The translations under genes were made by a program, and so were the position numbers. A DNA stretch of 8,861 nucleotides from Maribacter sp. (GTDB lineage: Bacteria; Bacteroidota; Bacteroidia; Flavobacteriales; Flavobacteriaceae), in NCBI GenBank assembly GCA_013001935.1, contig JABDKZ010000188.1, forward strand, positions 1-8,861, read 5' to 3'. The notes beneath the pieces were generated by a model. It worked only from the letters and a program-made list of their open reading frames with translations, did no database searches and was not told where the DNA came from. This document shows positions 1-7,200 of this stretch, in pieces. Each line of letters begins with the position of its first letter. The first letter of the stretch is position 1.

Positions 1-1
1 G

Positions 2-373
2 TATTCGAATATACCTGAGGAAGTAACGTATTTTGTGACTCGAATAGAGGATTTCAAACTGCCTTTCTTCGGAATGGTTGTGATGAACTTTGTATTGCCC
101 TTATTATTGTTGATGAACAGTGATTACAAAAGAATCAATTGGTTTGTTATCATGACAGGTATCATTATCCTAGCAGGTCATTATTTGGATATATACGTTA
201 TGTTCATGCCATCAACCGTTGGTGACCAATGGTCAATAGGTATTCCTGAAATCGGGGCTGTTCTTTTCTTTGCCGGCTTGTTCATTTTCTGGGTATTCAG
301 GGCATTGACAAAAGCACCTCTTCAACCTAAACGAAATCCGTTTATTGAAGAGAGTAGACATTTCCATTATTAA
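2..373 (+). CDS. actF: Alternative complex III subunit ActF (quinol:cytochrome c oxidoreductase membrane subunit), 3' end only
   Basis: This is the C-terminal part of a polytopic membrane protein whose start lies before the window. The frame is open from base 2 (YSNIPEEVTYF...), so the GTG at 35 is internal and not a start. About 123 residues are visible. They contain three hydrophobic segments (roughly FFGMVVMNFVLPLLLL, WFVIMTGIIILAGHYLDIYV and IGAVLFFAGLFIFWVF) and a polar tail ending ESRHFHY. ActF and its paralogue ActC are related to the NrfD/PsrC membrane family and form the quinol-binding core of alternative complex III, which replaces cytochrome bc1 in many Bacteroidota. The call rests on remembered similarity to this family and on position: act genes are typically followed by coxB and coxA, as here, with 31 bases between this stop and coxB. 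Assignment to ActF rather than ActC is inferred mainly from gene order. Confidence 0.85.
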   Translation, partial: YSNIPEEVTYFVTRIEDFKLPFFGMVVMNFVLPLLLLMNSDYKRINWFVIMTGIIILAGHYLDIYVMFMPSTVGDQWSIGIPEIGAVLFFAGLFIFWVFRALTKAPLQPKRNPFIEESRHFHY

Positions 374-404
374 TAAATTTTAAAGAATAACATCAGATAA
401 TACG

Positions 405-1463
405 ATGACTATATTATTGATTTTAGCTGTTTTAGTTTTAGTGGCAATTGCGATTTGGCAAATGACCAAGATTTTTGAATTGTCACAAATTAGAGCTGTT
501 GACTCTCAAATTGCGAATGATCGGGATAATAAATATAATGGGTATTTATTGTTCTTGTTTTTGATTTTCATTTATGGCATAACCATTTTTAGCTTTTGGA
601 AATATGGAAAATTCCTCTTGCCAGAAGCTGCCTCCGCACATGGAGGTGAATATGATCAGTTAATGTTGGTTTCCTTCATTATTATATTCTTTGTACAGAC
701 CTTGACCCAATTATTATTACATTACTTCGGATACAAGTATAGAGGTCAAAAAGGAAAAAAAGCACTTTATTATGCTGATAATGACAGATTGGAGTTTATT
801 TGGACCATTATCCCAGTAATCGTTTTGGCGGGATTGATCCTTTGGGGATTATATACTTGGACCAATATTATGGATATCAATGATGAGGATGATCCTTTGA
901 TTGTTGAGCTTTATGCACAACAATTCAATTGGACCGCAAGATATGCAGGCGATGATAATGTGTTAGGCGCTGCCAATGTTAGGATGATTGATATTGATAA
1001 GGCCAATATTTTAGGAATTGACGAATCTGACTCTTATGCAAAGGATGATATTATTGTGAAAGAATTGCACTTGCCGGTAGGGAGAAAAGTGAATTTTAAA
1101 ATGCGTTCACAAGACGTACTGCATTCAGCATATATGCCCCATTTTAGGGCGCAAATGAACTGTGTGCCGGGTATGACGACCCAGTTTTCTTTTACACCGA
1201 CTATTACGACAGCCGATATGAGATTGAAGCCGGATGTAGTTGACAAGGTAAAACGAACAAATGCCATTAGGGCCGAGAAAGCAGCAGCGGGTGTCGAAAA
1301 TTCAGACCCTTGGGAGTTTGACTATATACTTCTATGTAATAAAATATGCGGTAAATCACATTACAATATGCAAATGAAGATTATCGTGGAAGAAGAAGAA
1401 GAATACAATAAATGGCTTGCTGAACAGCAAACCTTTGCTCAAACAATGGCATCAGTTCAATAA
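405..1463 (+). CDS. coxB: Cytochrome c oxidase subunit II (CuA subunit), aa3-type
   Basis: Subunit II takes electrons from cytochrome c, or from a heme of alternative complex III, through the binuclear CuA centre and passes them to heme a in subunit I. The protein has 352 residues. Hydrophobic segments lie near 2-19, 47-64, 86-107 and 131-150. The last two match the usual transmembrane hairpin, with the family motif LEFIWTIIP at 129-137. The periplasmic cupredoxin domain follows, with QFNW at 173-176. CuA ligands are visible as H240 (DVLHSA), C311, C315, H319 and M322 in CNKICGKSHYNM. Residue 313 is Lys where the classical motif has Glu. H240 and C311 are 71 residues apart, against 35 in bovine subunit II, so there is an insertion of about 36 residues (about 267-306). 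No CXXCH heme motif follows, so this is not a caa3-type subunit. It lies 31 bases after actF and 34 before coxA, consistent with one operon. Confidence 0.96.
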   Translation: MTILLILAVLVLVAIAIWQMTKIFELSQIRAVDSQIANDRDNKYNGYLLFLFLIFIYGITIFSFWKYGKFLLPEAASAHGGEYDQLMLVSFIIIFFVQTLTQLLLHYFGYKYRGQKGKKALYYADNDRLEFIWTIIPVIVLAGLILWGLYTWTNIMDINDEDDPLIVELYAQQFNWTARYAGDDNVLGAANVRMIDIDKANILGIDESDSYAKDDIIVKELHLPVGRKVNFKMRSQDVLHSAYMPHFRAQMNCVPGMTTQFSFTPTITTADMRLKPDVVDKVKRTNAIRAEKAAAGVENSDPWEFDYILLCNKICGKSHYNMQMKIIVEEEEEYNKWLAEQQTFAQTMASVQ

Positions 1464-1497
1464 TTAAGCGTATTTAAAAAATAAAAAACAAAGATTT

Positions 1498-3321
1498 ATG
1501 TCGGCCACAGCACATGCACATATAGAAGACCACGCAGATGATCACGGGCATCATCACAAGGAGACTTTTGTGACCAAATACATTTTTAGTCAAGATCATA
1601 AGATGATTTCGAAGCAGTATTTAATTACTGGTTTGATAATGGGTTTTGTAGGTATTGCAATGTCTTTAATGTTTAGGATGCAACTGGCTTGGCCTGGGGA
1701 GTCTTTCCCATTGTTTGAAGCTTTTCTGGGAGATTGGGCCCCAAATGGGGTTATGGATGCTGATATTTATTTGGCACTGGTTACTATTCATGGTACTATA
1801 ATGGTCTTCTTTGTACTAACTGCAGGTTTGAGTGGTACATTTAGTAATTTACTTATACCACTACAGATTGGCGCTAGGGATATGGCCTCCGGTTTTTTGA
1901 ACATGGTGTCTTATTGGTTATTCTTTTTATCAAGTGTCATTATGGTTTTGTCTCTGTTCGTCGAAGCAGGTCCGGCATCTGCCGGGTGGACGATTTACCC
2001 TCCATTAAGTGCTTTGCCTATGGCACAAGCAGGTTCTGGAATGGGTATGACCTTATGGTTGGTATCTATGGCTATATTCATTGCTTCCTCTCTTTTAGGA
2101 TCACTAAATTATATTGTCACCGTTATAAATTTAAGAACCAAAGGAATGTCGATGACAAGGTTGCCCTTGACCATTTGGGCATTCTTGGTTACCGCAATCA
2201 TCGGGGTGGTTTCTTTCCCCGTGCTTTTGTCCGCAGCCTTATTGTTGATAATGGATAGAAGTTTCGGTACTTCTTTCTTCCTATCAGATATATTCATTCA
2301 AGGGGAAGTATTGCATTACCAAGGGGGTTCACCCGTTTTATATGAGCATTTGTTTTGGTTCCTTGGCCATCCAGAAGTATATATTGTTTTATTGCCTGCC
2401 TTGGGTATAACTTCAGAAGTTATGTCTACCAATGCGCGTAAACCTATATTTGGCTATCGTGCCATGATTGCATCAATTATCGCAATTGCCTTCTTATCGA
2501 CCATTGTTTGGGGTCACCATATGTTCATATCAGGAATGAATCCCTTCCTAGGATCGGTATTTACCTTTACAACATTATTGATAGCCATCCCATCTGCAGT
2601 GAAGGCGTTCAACTATATTACCACACTTTGGAAAGGGAACCTGCAACTGAATCCTGCAATGCTGTTTTCGATCGGATTGGTATCCACATTCATTACGGGT
2701 GGATTAACAGGTATCATTCTTGGGGATAGTACATTGGATATTAATGTTCATGACACCTATTTTGTGGTAGCACACTTCCATCTGGTAATGGGTATTTCGG
2801 CGCTTTATGGATTATTTGCAGGGGTTTATCATTGGTTCCCAAAGATGTTCGAGGGTAAAATGATGAACAAAAATTTAGGATATGTCCATTTTTGGATAAC
2901 GGCCATCTGTGCTTACGGGGTTTTCTTCCCGATGCACTTTGTAGGTATGGCTGGGGTACCTAGAAGATATTATGAGAACACGGCATTCCCAATGTACGAT
3001 GAATTGACCGATGTCCAAGTCTTGATGACTGTATTCGCCTTGATTGCCGGTCTTGCACAATTGGTATTCTTGTACAACTTTATTTCAAGTATGTTTTACG
3101 GTAAGAAAGGACCTCAGAATCCGTGGAATTCGAATACGTTGGAATGGACAGCGCCACAAGAACACATGCACGGTAACTGGCCTGGTGCAATACCACACGT
3201 ACACCGATGGGCATATGATTATAGTAAGACAGATGAGCATGGGGAATATATTATCCCGGGACAGGATTTTGTACCCCAAAACATTCCCATGAAAGAAGAT
3301 GAGGAAGAACTTCACCATTAG
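1498..3321 (+). CDS. coxA: Cytochrome c oxidase subunit I, heme a/a3-CuB catalytic subunit
   Basis: This is the catalytic subunit that reduces O2 to water and pumps protons across the inner membrane. It has 607 residues, about 12 membrane helices and hydrophilic extensions at both ends. Heme a ligands are H98 (TIHGT) and H428. The heme a3 ligand is H426 (VVAHFH). CuB ligands are H291, H340 and H341, with the cross-link tyrosine Y295 in GHPEVY. By alignment to the bovine enzyme, D-channel residues are kept (D128 in IGARDMA, N117, N135, and E293 at the channel end), as is the K-channel lysine (K369 in AIPSAVKAF). This places it in the A1-type heme-copper oxidases. H418-D419, the Mg-site residues, and the R489-R490 heme-propionate pair are present. 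The N-terminus (residues 5-20) is rich in His and Asp. The ATG at 1498 follows an A-rich leader with no clear Shine-Dalgarno, usual in this phylum. A strong terminator follows and no coxC is present, so subunit III must be encoded elsewhere. Confidence 0.98.
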   Translation: MSATAHAHIEDHADDHGHHHKETFVTKYIFSQDHKMISKQYLITGLIMGFVGIAMSLMFRMQLAWPGESFPLFEAFLGDWAPNGVMDADIYLALVTIHGTIMVFFVLTAGLSGTFSNLLIPLQIGARDMASGFLNMVSYWLFFLSSVIMVLSLFVEAGPASAGWTIYPPLSALPMAQAGSGMGMTLWLVSMAIFIASSLLGSLNYIVTVINLRTKGMSMTRLPLTIWAFLVTAIIGVVSFPVLLSAALLLIMDRSFGTSFFLSDIFIQGEVLHYQGGSPVLYEHLFWFLGHPEVYIVLLPALGITSEVMSTNARKPIFGYRAMIASIIAIAFLSTIVWGHHMFISGMNPFLGSVFTFTTLLIAIPSAVKAFNYITTLWKGNLQLNPAMLFSIGLVSTFITGGLTGIILGDSTLDINVHDTYFVVAHFHLVMGISALYGLFAGVYHWFPKMFEGKMMNKNLGYVHFWITAICAYGVFFPMHFVGMAGVPRRYYENTAFPMYDELTDVQVLMTVFALIAGLAQLVFLYNFISSMFYGKKGPQNPWNSNTLEWTAPQEHMHGNWPGAIPHVHRWAYDYSKTDEHGEYIIPGQDFVPQNIPMKEDEEELHH

Positions 3322-3341
3322 GTTTAAAAGATTAAATAAAT

Positions 3342-3377
3342 AAAAATGCCCAGCTAATAGAGTTGGGCATTTTTTTT
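3342..3377 (+). terminator. Intrinsic terminator of the act-cox operon
   Basis: A 14-base-pair stem (3342-3355 with 3361-3374, one G-U pair, core ATGCCCAGCT / AGTTGGGCAT) closes a 5-base AATAG loop. A run of eight T ends at 3377. It starts 20 bases after the coxA stop. The A-rich left arm would also give a U-tract on the opposite strand, so some bidirectional activity is possible. Confidence 0.93.
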
Positions 3378-3479
3378 GATATAGCAATAAAAGTCGATTT
3401 ATCTTTTTTGTAATATATTTAATAAAATTAAAGGACTGGGTTTTATCAGGCCTGGTCATCTAAGAACATACCATATAAA

Positions 3480-4304
3480 ATGAATAAACTTATCACACTG
3501 ATTGTTCTGTTAGTTTGCTTTCAGACATTCGCTCAGCGAAAACCAAAAATAAAAGGTAATAGAAGTGTAATTGAAGTAAGGGAAGAGCTTCCGTATTACA
3601 ACGCTATAGAATTGGTCGATGATTTAGAAATAGTGCTTCAGAAGGGATCAATTGAAGGATATAAAATCAATGCGGATGATAATTTGATCGATGTGCTTAA
3701 ATTTAAAGTTGTTGATAGCACTTTGATGATCAGCTCGTTCTATAAGATAACCGGAAAAAAGAAGTTGGAAATTACTGTTAACTATGCCGAAATAACAGCT
3801 ATAACCATGCATGATGGTAAAATAAACATGACGGATGTTATTTCTTCTGATGCATTGGTTGTGAATACGTATGGTCCTTCAAGATTAGAATTGAATGCGA
3901 CTGCACCTATAATGAATATTACAATGGAAGGAATGAGTTCTGGTGATTTTAACCTTGCCAGTGATTCCTTGAATATTGTTTTGAAAGATAGGATTGATGC
4001 CCGTATTTACGCAGTCGGGGTCAATAATTCGTTGCAAATGCAAAAAAATGCCTCCGCCACTATAGAAGGTTCGGCGGACGTATTCCATGTAGATCTTTTA
4101 GGTAGTTCTAAATTAAAAGCTTCCAAATTCGAGGCCACGAGTATAATTGCCAATTTAGAAGAATCAACCAATGCTATGCTCAATGCCATAACGTATTTTG
4201 AGTTATCTTCGAGAGGCTCCTCCAAAATTCAGCTTTACGGTAACCCAAAGATTGTAATATCGGACTTCCTAGATACTTCTCAATTACACAAGGAAAAATT
4301 GTAG
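3480..4304 (+). CDS. Exported GIN-domain (DUF2807) protein
   Basis: The protein has 274 residues. It begins with a Sec signal peptide: MNK, a hydrophobic core over residues 4-17, and a probable cleavage at TFA|QRK after residue 18. Cys13 is preceded by Val, so it is not a convincing lipobox. The mature part is almost all short beta strands alternating with Gly/Ser/Asn turns. Examples are AIELVDDLEIVLQKG at 42-56, the VVDSTLMIS step near 78-85, and the late GSSKIQLYGNPKI at 246-258. This is the pattern of the 'head GIN domain' family (DUF2807), thought to fold as a beta-helix-like sheet in the periplasm or at the outer membrane of Bacteroidota. Some members are labelled putative autotransporter adhesins, but I see no autotransporter barrel or sorting domain here, and the function is not known. 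It stands alone, 102 bases after the coxA terminator and convergent with pckA. No promoter box was clear upstream. The family call is by strand pattern and remembered motifs. Confidence 0.8.
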   Translation: MNKLITLIVLLVCFQTFAQRKPKIKGNRSVIEVREELPYYNAIELVDDLEIVLQKGSIEGYKINADDNLIDVLKFKVVDSTLMISSFYKITGKKKLEITVNYAEITAITMHDGKINMTDVISSDALVVNTYGPSRLELNATAPIMNITMEGMSSGDFNLASDSLNIVLKDRIDARIYAVGVNNSLQMQKNASATIEGSADVFHVDLLGSSKLKASKFEATSIIANLEESTNAMLNAITYFELSSRGSSKIQLYGNPKIVISDFLDTSQLHKEKL

Positions 4305-4337
4305 TTTGATTTTAGAGCTACCAGAATGAAAAGATTG

Positions 4338-4374
4338 AAAAAAAATCCCCATTGCTGTTAAGCAATGAGGATTT
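4338..4374 (-). terminator. Intrinsic terminator of pckA
   Basis: On the - strand a two-part stem is formed: AAATCC/GGATTT (4343-4348 with 4369-4374), one C-A mismatch, then CATTGCT/AGCAATG (4350-4356 with 4361-4367). The loop is 4 bases. An uninterrupted A run at 4338-4345 on the + strand becomes the U tract for pckA. It begins about 21 bases after the pckA stop. The + strand side of the hairpin is followed only by ATTTAAATT, so it would be a weak terminator for the convergent GIN-domain gene. Confidence 0.9.
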
Positions 4375-4395
4375 AAATTCAATAAATGGTATTGG

Positions 4396-5985
4396 TTAGG
4401 ACTGTAGTGCACTTGCCTTAGGCCCTGCTTCCACAATCTCTGGATTTACATTCGCAGCAAACTTCTTGAAGTTTTCATTGAAAAGATTAACAAGTTTCAA
4501 TTTGGTTTCCTCATATTTTGCCTTGTCTTCCCAAGTATTTCTAGGAATCAATACTTCTGAAGGAACGTTTGGACAGGTTGTCGGAATTTGGAATCCAAAT
4601 TCTTCATCTTTTACATACTCCACATTATCGAAATCATGATTATGAATGGCATCGATCATTGCTCTGGTATGCTTCAATTTCATACGGGAACCAGTACCCG
4701 TCCAACCTGTATTCACCAACCAAGCTGTAGCTTTATGCGTCTTGATTTTCTCAGCCAACAACTCAGCATATCTATTGGGGTGCCACATCATAAAGGCAGC
4801 ACCAAAACAAGCACTGAAAGTGGCTGTTGGCTCAGTGACTCCCATCTCAGTTCCTGCTACCTTGGCAGTATACCCTGAAATAAAGTGGTAACTGGCTTGT
4901 TCTGGGGTTAACTTACTCACTGGAGGTAAAACTCCAAATGCATCACAAGTAAGGAAAATTATATTTTCTGGATGCCCGGCTACACAAGGAATCTGAACAT
5001 TATCAATAAACTCAATAGGGTAGGAAGCCCTCGTATTTTGGGTTATAGAAGTATCTGTATAGTCGACCTTTCTCGAGTCTTTATCGTAAACTACATTTTC
5101 CAATACCGTTCCAAAACGAATCGCTCCGAAAATATCAGGTTCATTTTCAGCGGAAAGATCTATTGCCTTGGCGTAGCAACCACCTTCAATATTGAATGTA
5201 CCTTCGTCTGTCCAGCAATGTTCATCATCGCCTATCAATCTTCTTTTTGGATCGGCACTTAGGGTGGTCTTCCCGGTTCCTGAAAGTCCAAATAAAATGG
5301 TAACATCATCCTTCTCACCAACATTGGCTGAGCAGTGCATTGGCATAACATTCTCCAAAGGCATCAGGTAGTTCATAACACCGAATAATCCTTTTTTCAT
5401 TTCCCCTGCATACTGTGTACCTAAAATCACAATTTCCTTGCGTTCCAAATTCACATCTATACTCGTTTTGGAAGTCATTTCTGAAGTGTATCTGTTGGCA
5501 GGGAAACCACCGGCATTCATTACAACATAGTCAGGTTCACCAAAATTGGCCAATTCCTCCTTGGTTGGCATGATCAACATATTTTGCATAAATAATGCAT
5601 GGTATGCCCGCGTACAGATTATTCTTGTTTTGATTCTATATTTAGGGTCCCAACCTGCAAATGCATCAACAACAAATAAATGATCGCAAACATTAAGATA
5701 ATCCAACGCACGTTCATGGTTTACCATATAGGTATGTTCATCCAATCCTATATTAATATTACCCCAATCTATATTTTTTTCGGAGTCAGGATGGCGAACA
5801 ATTCTTTTATCCTTAGGACTACGTCCCGTTTTTTCCCCTGAATAGGTCATAAGAGCACCCACATCAGAAATAGCAGTTCCTTTTTCTAACCGAAGGCCTA
5901 GTTCATAAAGAACGGGAACACTACTGTTCCTATATATTTTTTCGGTTTCTATTCCGTATTTTTTTAGATTAAATGTTGCTGACAT
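4396..5985 (-). CDS. pckA: Phosphoenolpyruvate carboxykinase (ATP-dependent)
   Basis: This cytosolic enzyme converts oxaloacetate and ATP to phosphoenolpyruvate, ADP and CO2, the entry step of gluconeogenesis. The 529 residues match the usual length of the ATP-type family. Family motifs are in order: the substrate Arg R55 in TGRSPKDKR; Y192 and the Mn ligands K198 and H217 (PMHCSANVG); the kinase P-loop GLSGTGKTTLS at 233-243 with K239 and T240; the metal-binding LIGDDEH at 250-256 with D253/D254; R319 in TQNTRASYP; and the adenine-region NTGWTGTGSRMKL at 425-437. The ATP rather than GTP form is indicated by this P-loop and by close resemblance to the E. coli enzyme. The gene is monocistronic: it is divergent from ruvB, convergent with the GIN-domain gene, and has its own terminator. 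The ATG at 5985 gives the standard N-terminus. The leader just before it is very A-rich on the coding strand and lacks a clear Shine-Dalgarno. Confidence 0.98.
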   Translation of the reverse strand: MSATFNLKKYGIETEKIYRNSSVPVLYELGLRLEKGTAISDVGALMTYSGEKTGRSPKDKRIVRHPDSEKNIDWGNINIGLDEHTYMVNHERALDYLNVCDHLFVVDAFAGWDPKYRIKTRIICTRAYHALFMQNMLIMPTKEELANFGEPDYVVMNAGGFPANRYTSEMTSKTSIDVNLERKEIVILGTQYAGEMKKGLFGVMNYLMPLENVMPMHCSANVGEKDDVTILFGLSGTGKTTLSADPKRRLIGDDEHCWTDEGTFNIEGGCYAKAIDLSAENEPDIFGAIRFGTVLENVVYDKDSRKVDYTDTSITQNTRASYPIEFIDNVQIPCVAGHPENIIFLTCDAFGVLPPVSKLTPEQASYHFISGYTAKVAGTEMGVTEPTATFSACFGAAFMMWHPNRYAELLAEKIKTHKATAWLVNTGWTGTGSRMKLKHTRAMIDAIHNHDFDNVEYVKDEEFGFQIPTTCPNVPSEVLIPRNTWEDKAKYEETKLKLVNLFNENFKKFAANVNPEIVEAGPKASALQS

Positions 5986-6036
5986 TGTTTTTTTGTTTTT
6001 TGTTATTACTAAAATTACTTCTTTTTAATTTCTGTG

Positions 6037-6061
6037 CAAAGTATGTGATAATTCAACACAA
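6037..6061 (-). promoter_or_regulatory. Weak candidate promoter for pckA
   Basis: Read on the - strand, TACTTTG (6037-6043) resembles the Bacteroidota -7 box TAnnTTTG but is one base short between TA and TTTG. A TTG (6059-6061) lies 15 bases upstream, shorter than the usual 17-23. It would give a 5' leader of roughly 45-50 bases. The match is imperfect, so this is only a candidate. Confidence 0.3.
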
Positions 6062-6066
6062 AAAAG

Positions 6067-6080
6067 ATGACAAATGTCAT
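6067..6080. promoter_or_regulatory. Perfect inverted repeat, candidate operator
   Basis: ATGACA-AA-TGTCAT is a perfect palindrome with two 6-base arms. It lies 82-95 bases upstream of the pckA start, in the pckA/ruvB divergent region. If the weak pckA promoter is real, its centre sits about 40 bases before the transcription start, a usual place for an activator dimer. No regulator can be named from the sequence. Confidence 0.45.
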
Positions 6081-6100
6081 GTTGATAAAACTAAATCAAC
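6081..6100. promoter_or_regulatory. Second inverted repeat abutting the first, candidate operator
   Basis: GTTGAT (6081-6086) and ATCAAC (6095-6100) are perfect inverted arms separated by 8 bases. The repeat begins at the very next base after the 6067-6080 palindrome. The half-site resembles the FNR-type TTGAT...ATCAA, but FNR sites have a 4-base gap, so that assignment does not fit. Confidence 0.35.
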
Positions 6101-6152
6101 TACAACGTTATATATAGCATGGTATCTATAAATTTTAACATTTGATTTTTCA

Positions 6153-6160
6153 TATCTTTG
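6153..6160 (+). promoter_or_regulatory. -7 promoter box of the ruvB operon
   Basis: TATCTTTG is an exact match to the Bacteroidota sigma-A -7 consensus TAnnTTTG. No TTG lies at the -33 distance; only an AT-rich stretch (about 6131-6138) is there. The box ends 7 bases before the ruvB ATG, so transcription should begin within a few bases of the start codon. Confidence 0.6.
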
Positions 6161-6167
6161 TTTGCAT

Positions 6168-7190
6168 ATGAATGAATACTTAGATCCTACGACGGGCAAT
6201 TTTTCAGCAGAGGAGATAGATATTGAACGGGCGTTACGACCCATAACTTTCGATGATTTTACAGGACAGGAACAGGTGTTGGAAAATCTAAAGATTTTTG
6301 TGGAAGCCGCTAATCAAAGAGAGGAAGCCTTGGATCACACTTTATTTCATGGTCCTCCTGGTTTAGGAAAGACCACTTTGGCACATATTCTCGCCAATGA
6401 ATTAGGGGTGGGAATCAAAATCACCTCCGGACCTGTACTTGACAAACCAGGGGATTTGGCCGGGTTGCTGACGAATCTTCAGGAGCGCGATGTCCTTTTT
6501 ATTGATGAGATCCATAGGTTGAGTCCTATTGTAGAGGAATATCTGTATTCGGCCATGGAGGACTATAAAATTGATATTATGATCGAGACCGGACCAAATG
6601 CAAGGTCTGTTCAGATCAATTTGAATCCGTTCACTTTAATAGGTGCCACTACACGTTCCGGATTATTGACCTCACCCATGCGGGCACGTTTTGGAATTCA
6701 AAGTAGGCTACAATACTATTCCACTGAATTATTATCAACGATTGTTGAACGAAGTGCAGAAATCCTTAAAGTGCCTATAACGACAGATGCGGCGATTGAG
6801 ATTGCGGGTAGAAGCAGGGGCACACCACGTATTTGTAATGCCCTACTAAGAAGGGTTCGTGATTTTGCCCAGATCAAAGGTGATGGTAATATAGATATGG
6901 AAATATCAAGATACAGCCTTAAAGCCCTGAATGTAGATGCCCATGGTTTGGATGAAATGGACAATAAAATTTTGACCACAATTATAGATAAATTCAAGGG
7001 CGGACCTGTGGGTATTACCACTTTGGCCACTGCTGTTTCTGAAAGTGCAGAGACTATTGAAGAGGTATACGAACCATTTCTAATTCAACAAGGTTTTATC
7101 ATGCGTACGCCTCGCGGAAGGGAAGTCACCGAATTGGCATATAAACATTTGGGAAGAATCAAAGGTGGCGATCAGCCAGGATTATTTTAA
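6168..7190 (+). CDS. ruvB: Holliday junction branch-migration ATPase RuvB
   Basis: RuvB forms the hexameric AAA+ motor that, with RuvA, drives branch migration of Holliday junctions before RuvC cleavage in recombinational repair. The product has 340 residues, the usual length. Visible motifs are Walker [10 protein letters not shown] (62-70, K68), Walker [11 protein letters not shown] (108-117, D113/E114), sensor 1 IGATTRSG (158-165), the arginine-finger segment SPMRARFG (169-176), and the sensor-2 Arg R221 in GTPRICN. The C-terminal winged-helix domain (about 279-330) has GPVGITTLA and TPRGRE. I chose the ATG at 6168 (MNEYLDP). An in-frame TTG at 6162 would add two residues, but it lies immediately after the -7 box and is probably not transcribed. 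ruvA and ruvC are not in the window. The gene is followed after 10 bases by the zinc-ribbon gene. Confidence 0.98.
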   Translation: MNEYLDPTTGNFSAEEIDIERALRPITFDDFTGQEQVLENLKIFVEAANQREEALDHTLFHGPPGLGKTTLAHILANELGVGIKITSGPVLDKPGDLAGLLTNLQERDVLFIDEIHRLSPIVEEYLYSAMEDYKIDIMIETGPNARSVQINLNPFTLIGATTRSGLLTSPMRARFGIQSRLQYYSTELLSTIVERSAEILKVPITTDAAIEIAGRSRGTPRICNALLRRVRDFAQIKGDGNIDMEISRYSLKALNVDAHGLDEMDNKILTTIIDKFKGGPVGITTLATAVSESAETIEEVYEPFLIQQGFIMRTPRGREVTELAYKHLGRIKGGDQPGLF

Positions 7191-7200
7191 TTTTTGGATT

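Noticed and set aside
35..373. GTG at 35 as the start of a 112-residue membrane protein
   Set aside because: The frame is open to the window edge with family-like sequence before it (YSNIPEEVTYF), so this is the end of a longer actF gene.
3400..3410. Promoter box for the GIN-domain gene (TATCTTTTTTG)
   Set aside because: It does not match TAnnTTTG exactly in any register, and no TTG lies at a suitable distance.
3085..3459. 124-residue open frame on the - strand over the end of coxA and its terminator
   Set aside because: It runs antisense to conserved coxA codons and through the terminator, and its sequence has no family-like features.
3518..3520. Cys13 of the GIN-domain protein as a lipoprotein attachment site
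   Set aside because: The residue before Cys is Val, not Gly/Ala/Ser, and a better signal peptidase I site (TFA) follows five residues later.
6081..6100. FNR/CRP-type site in the second inverted repeat
   Set aside because: The TTGAT and ATCAA halves are too far apart: about 8 bases rather than 4.
7165..7200. Upstream start for the zinc-ribbon protein inside ruvB
   Set aside because: It would overlap the last codons of ruvB and add a segment unlike the family; the ATG at 7201 gives the expected N-terminus.
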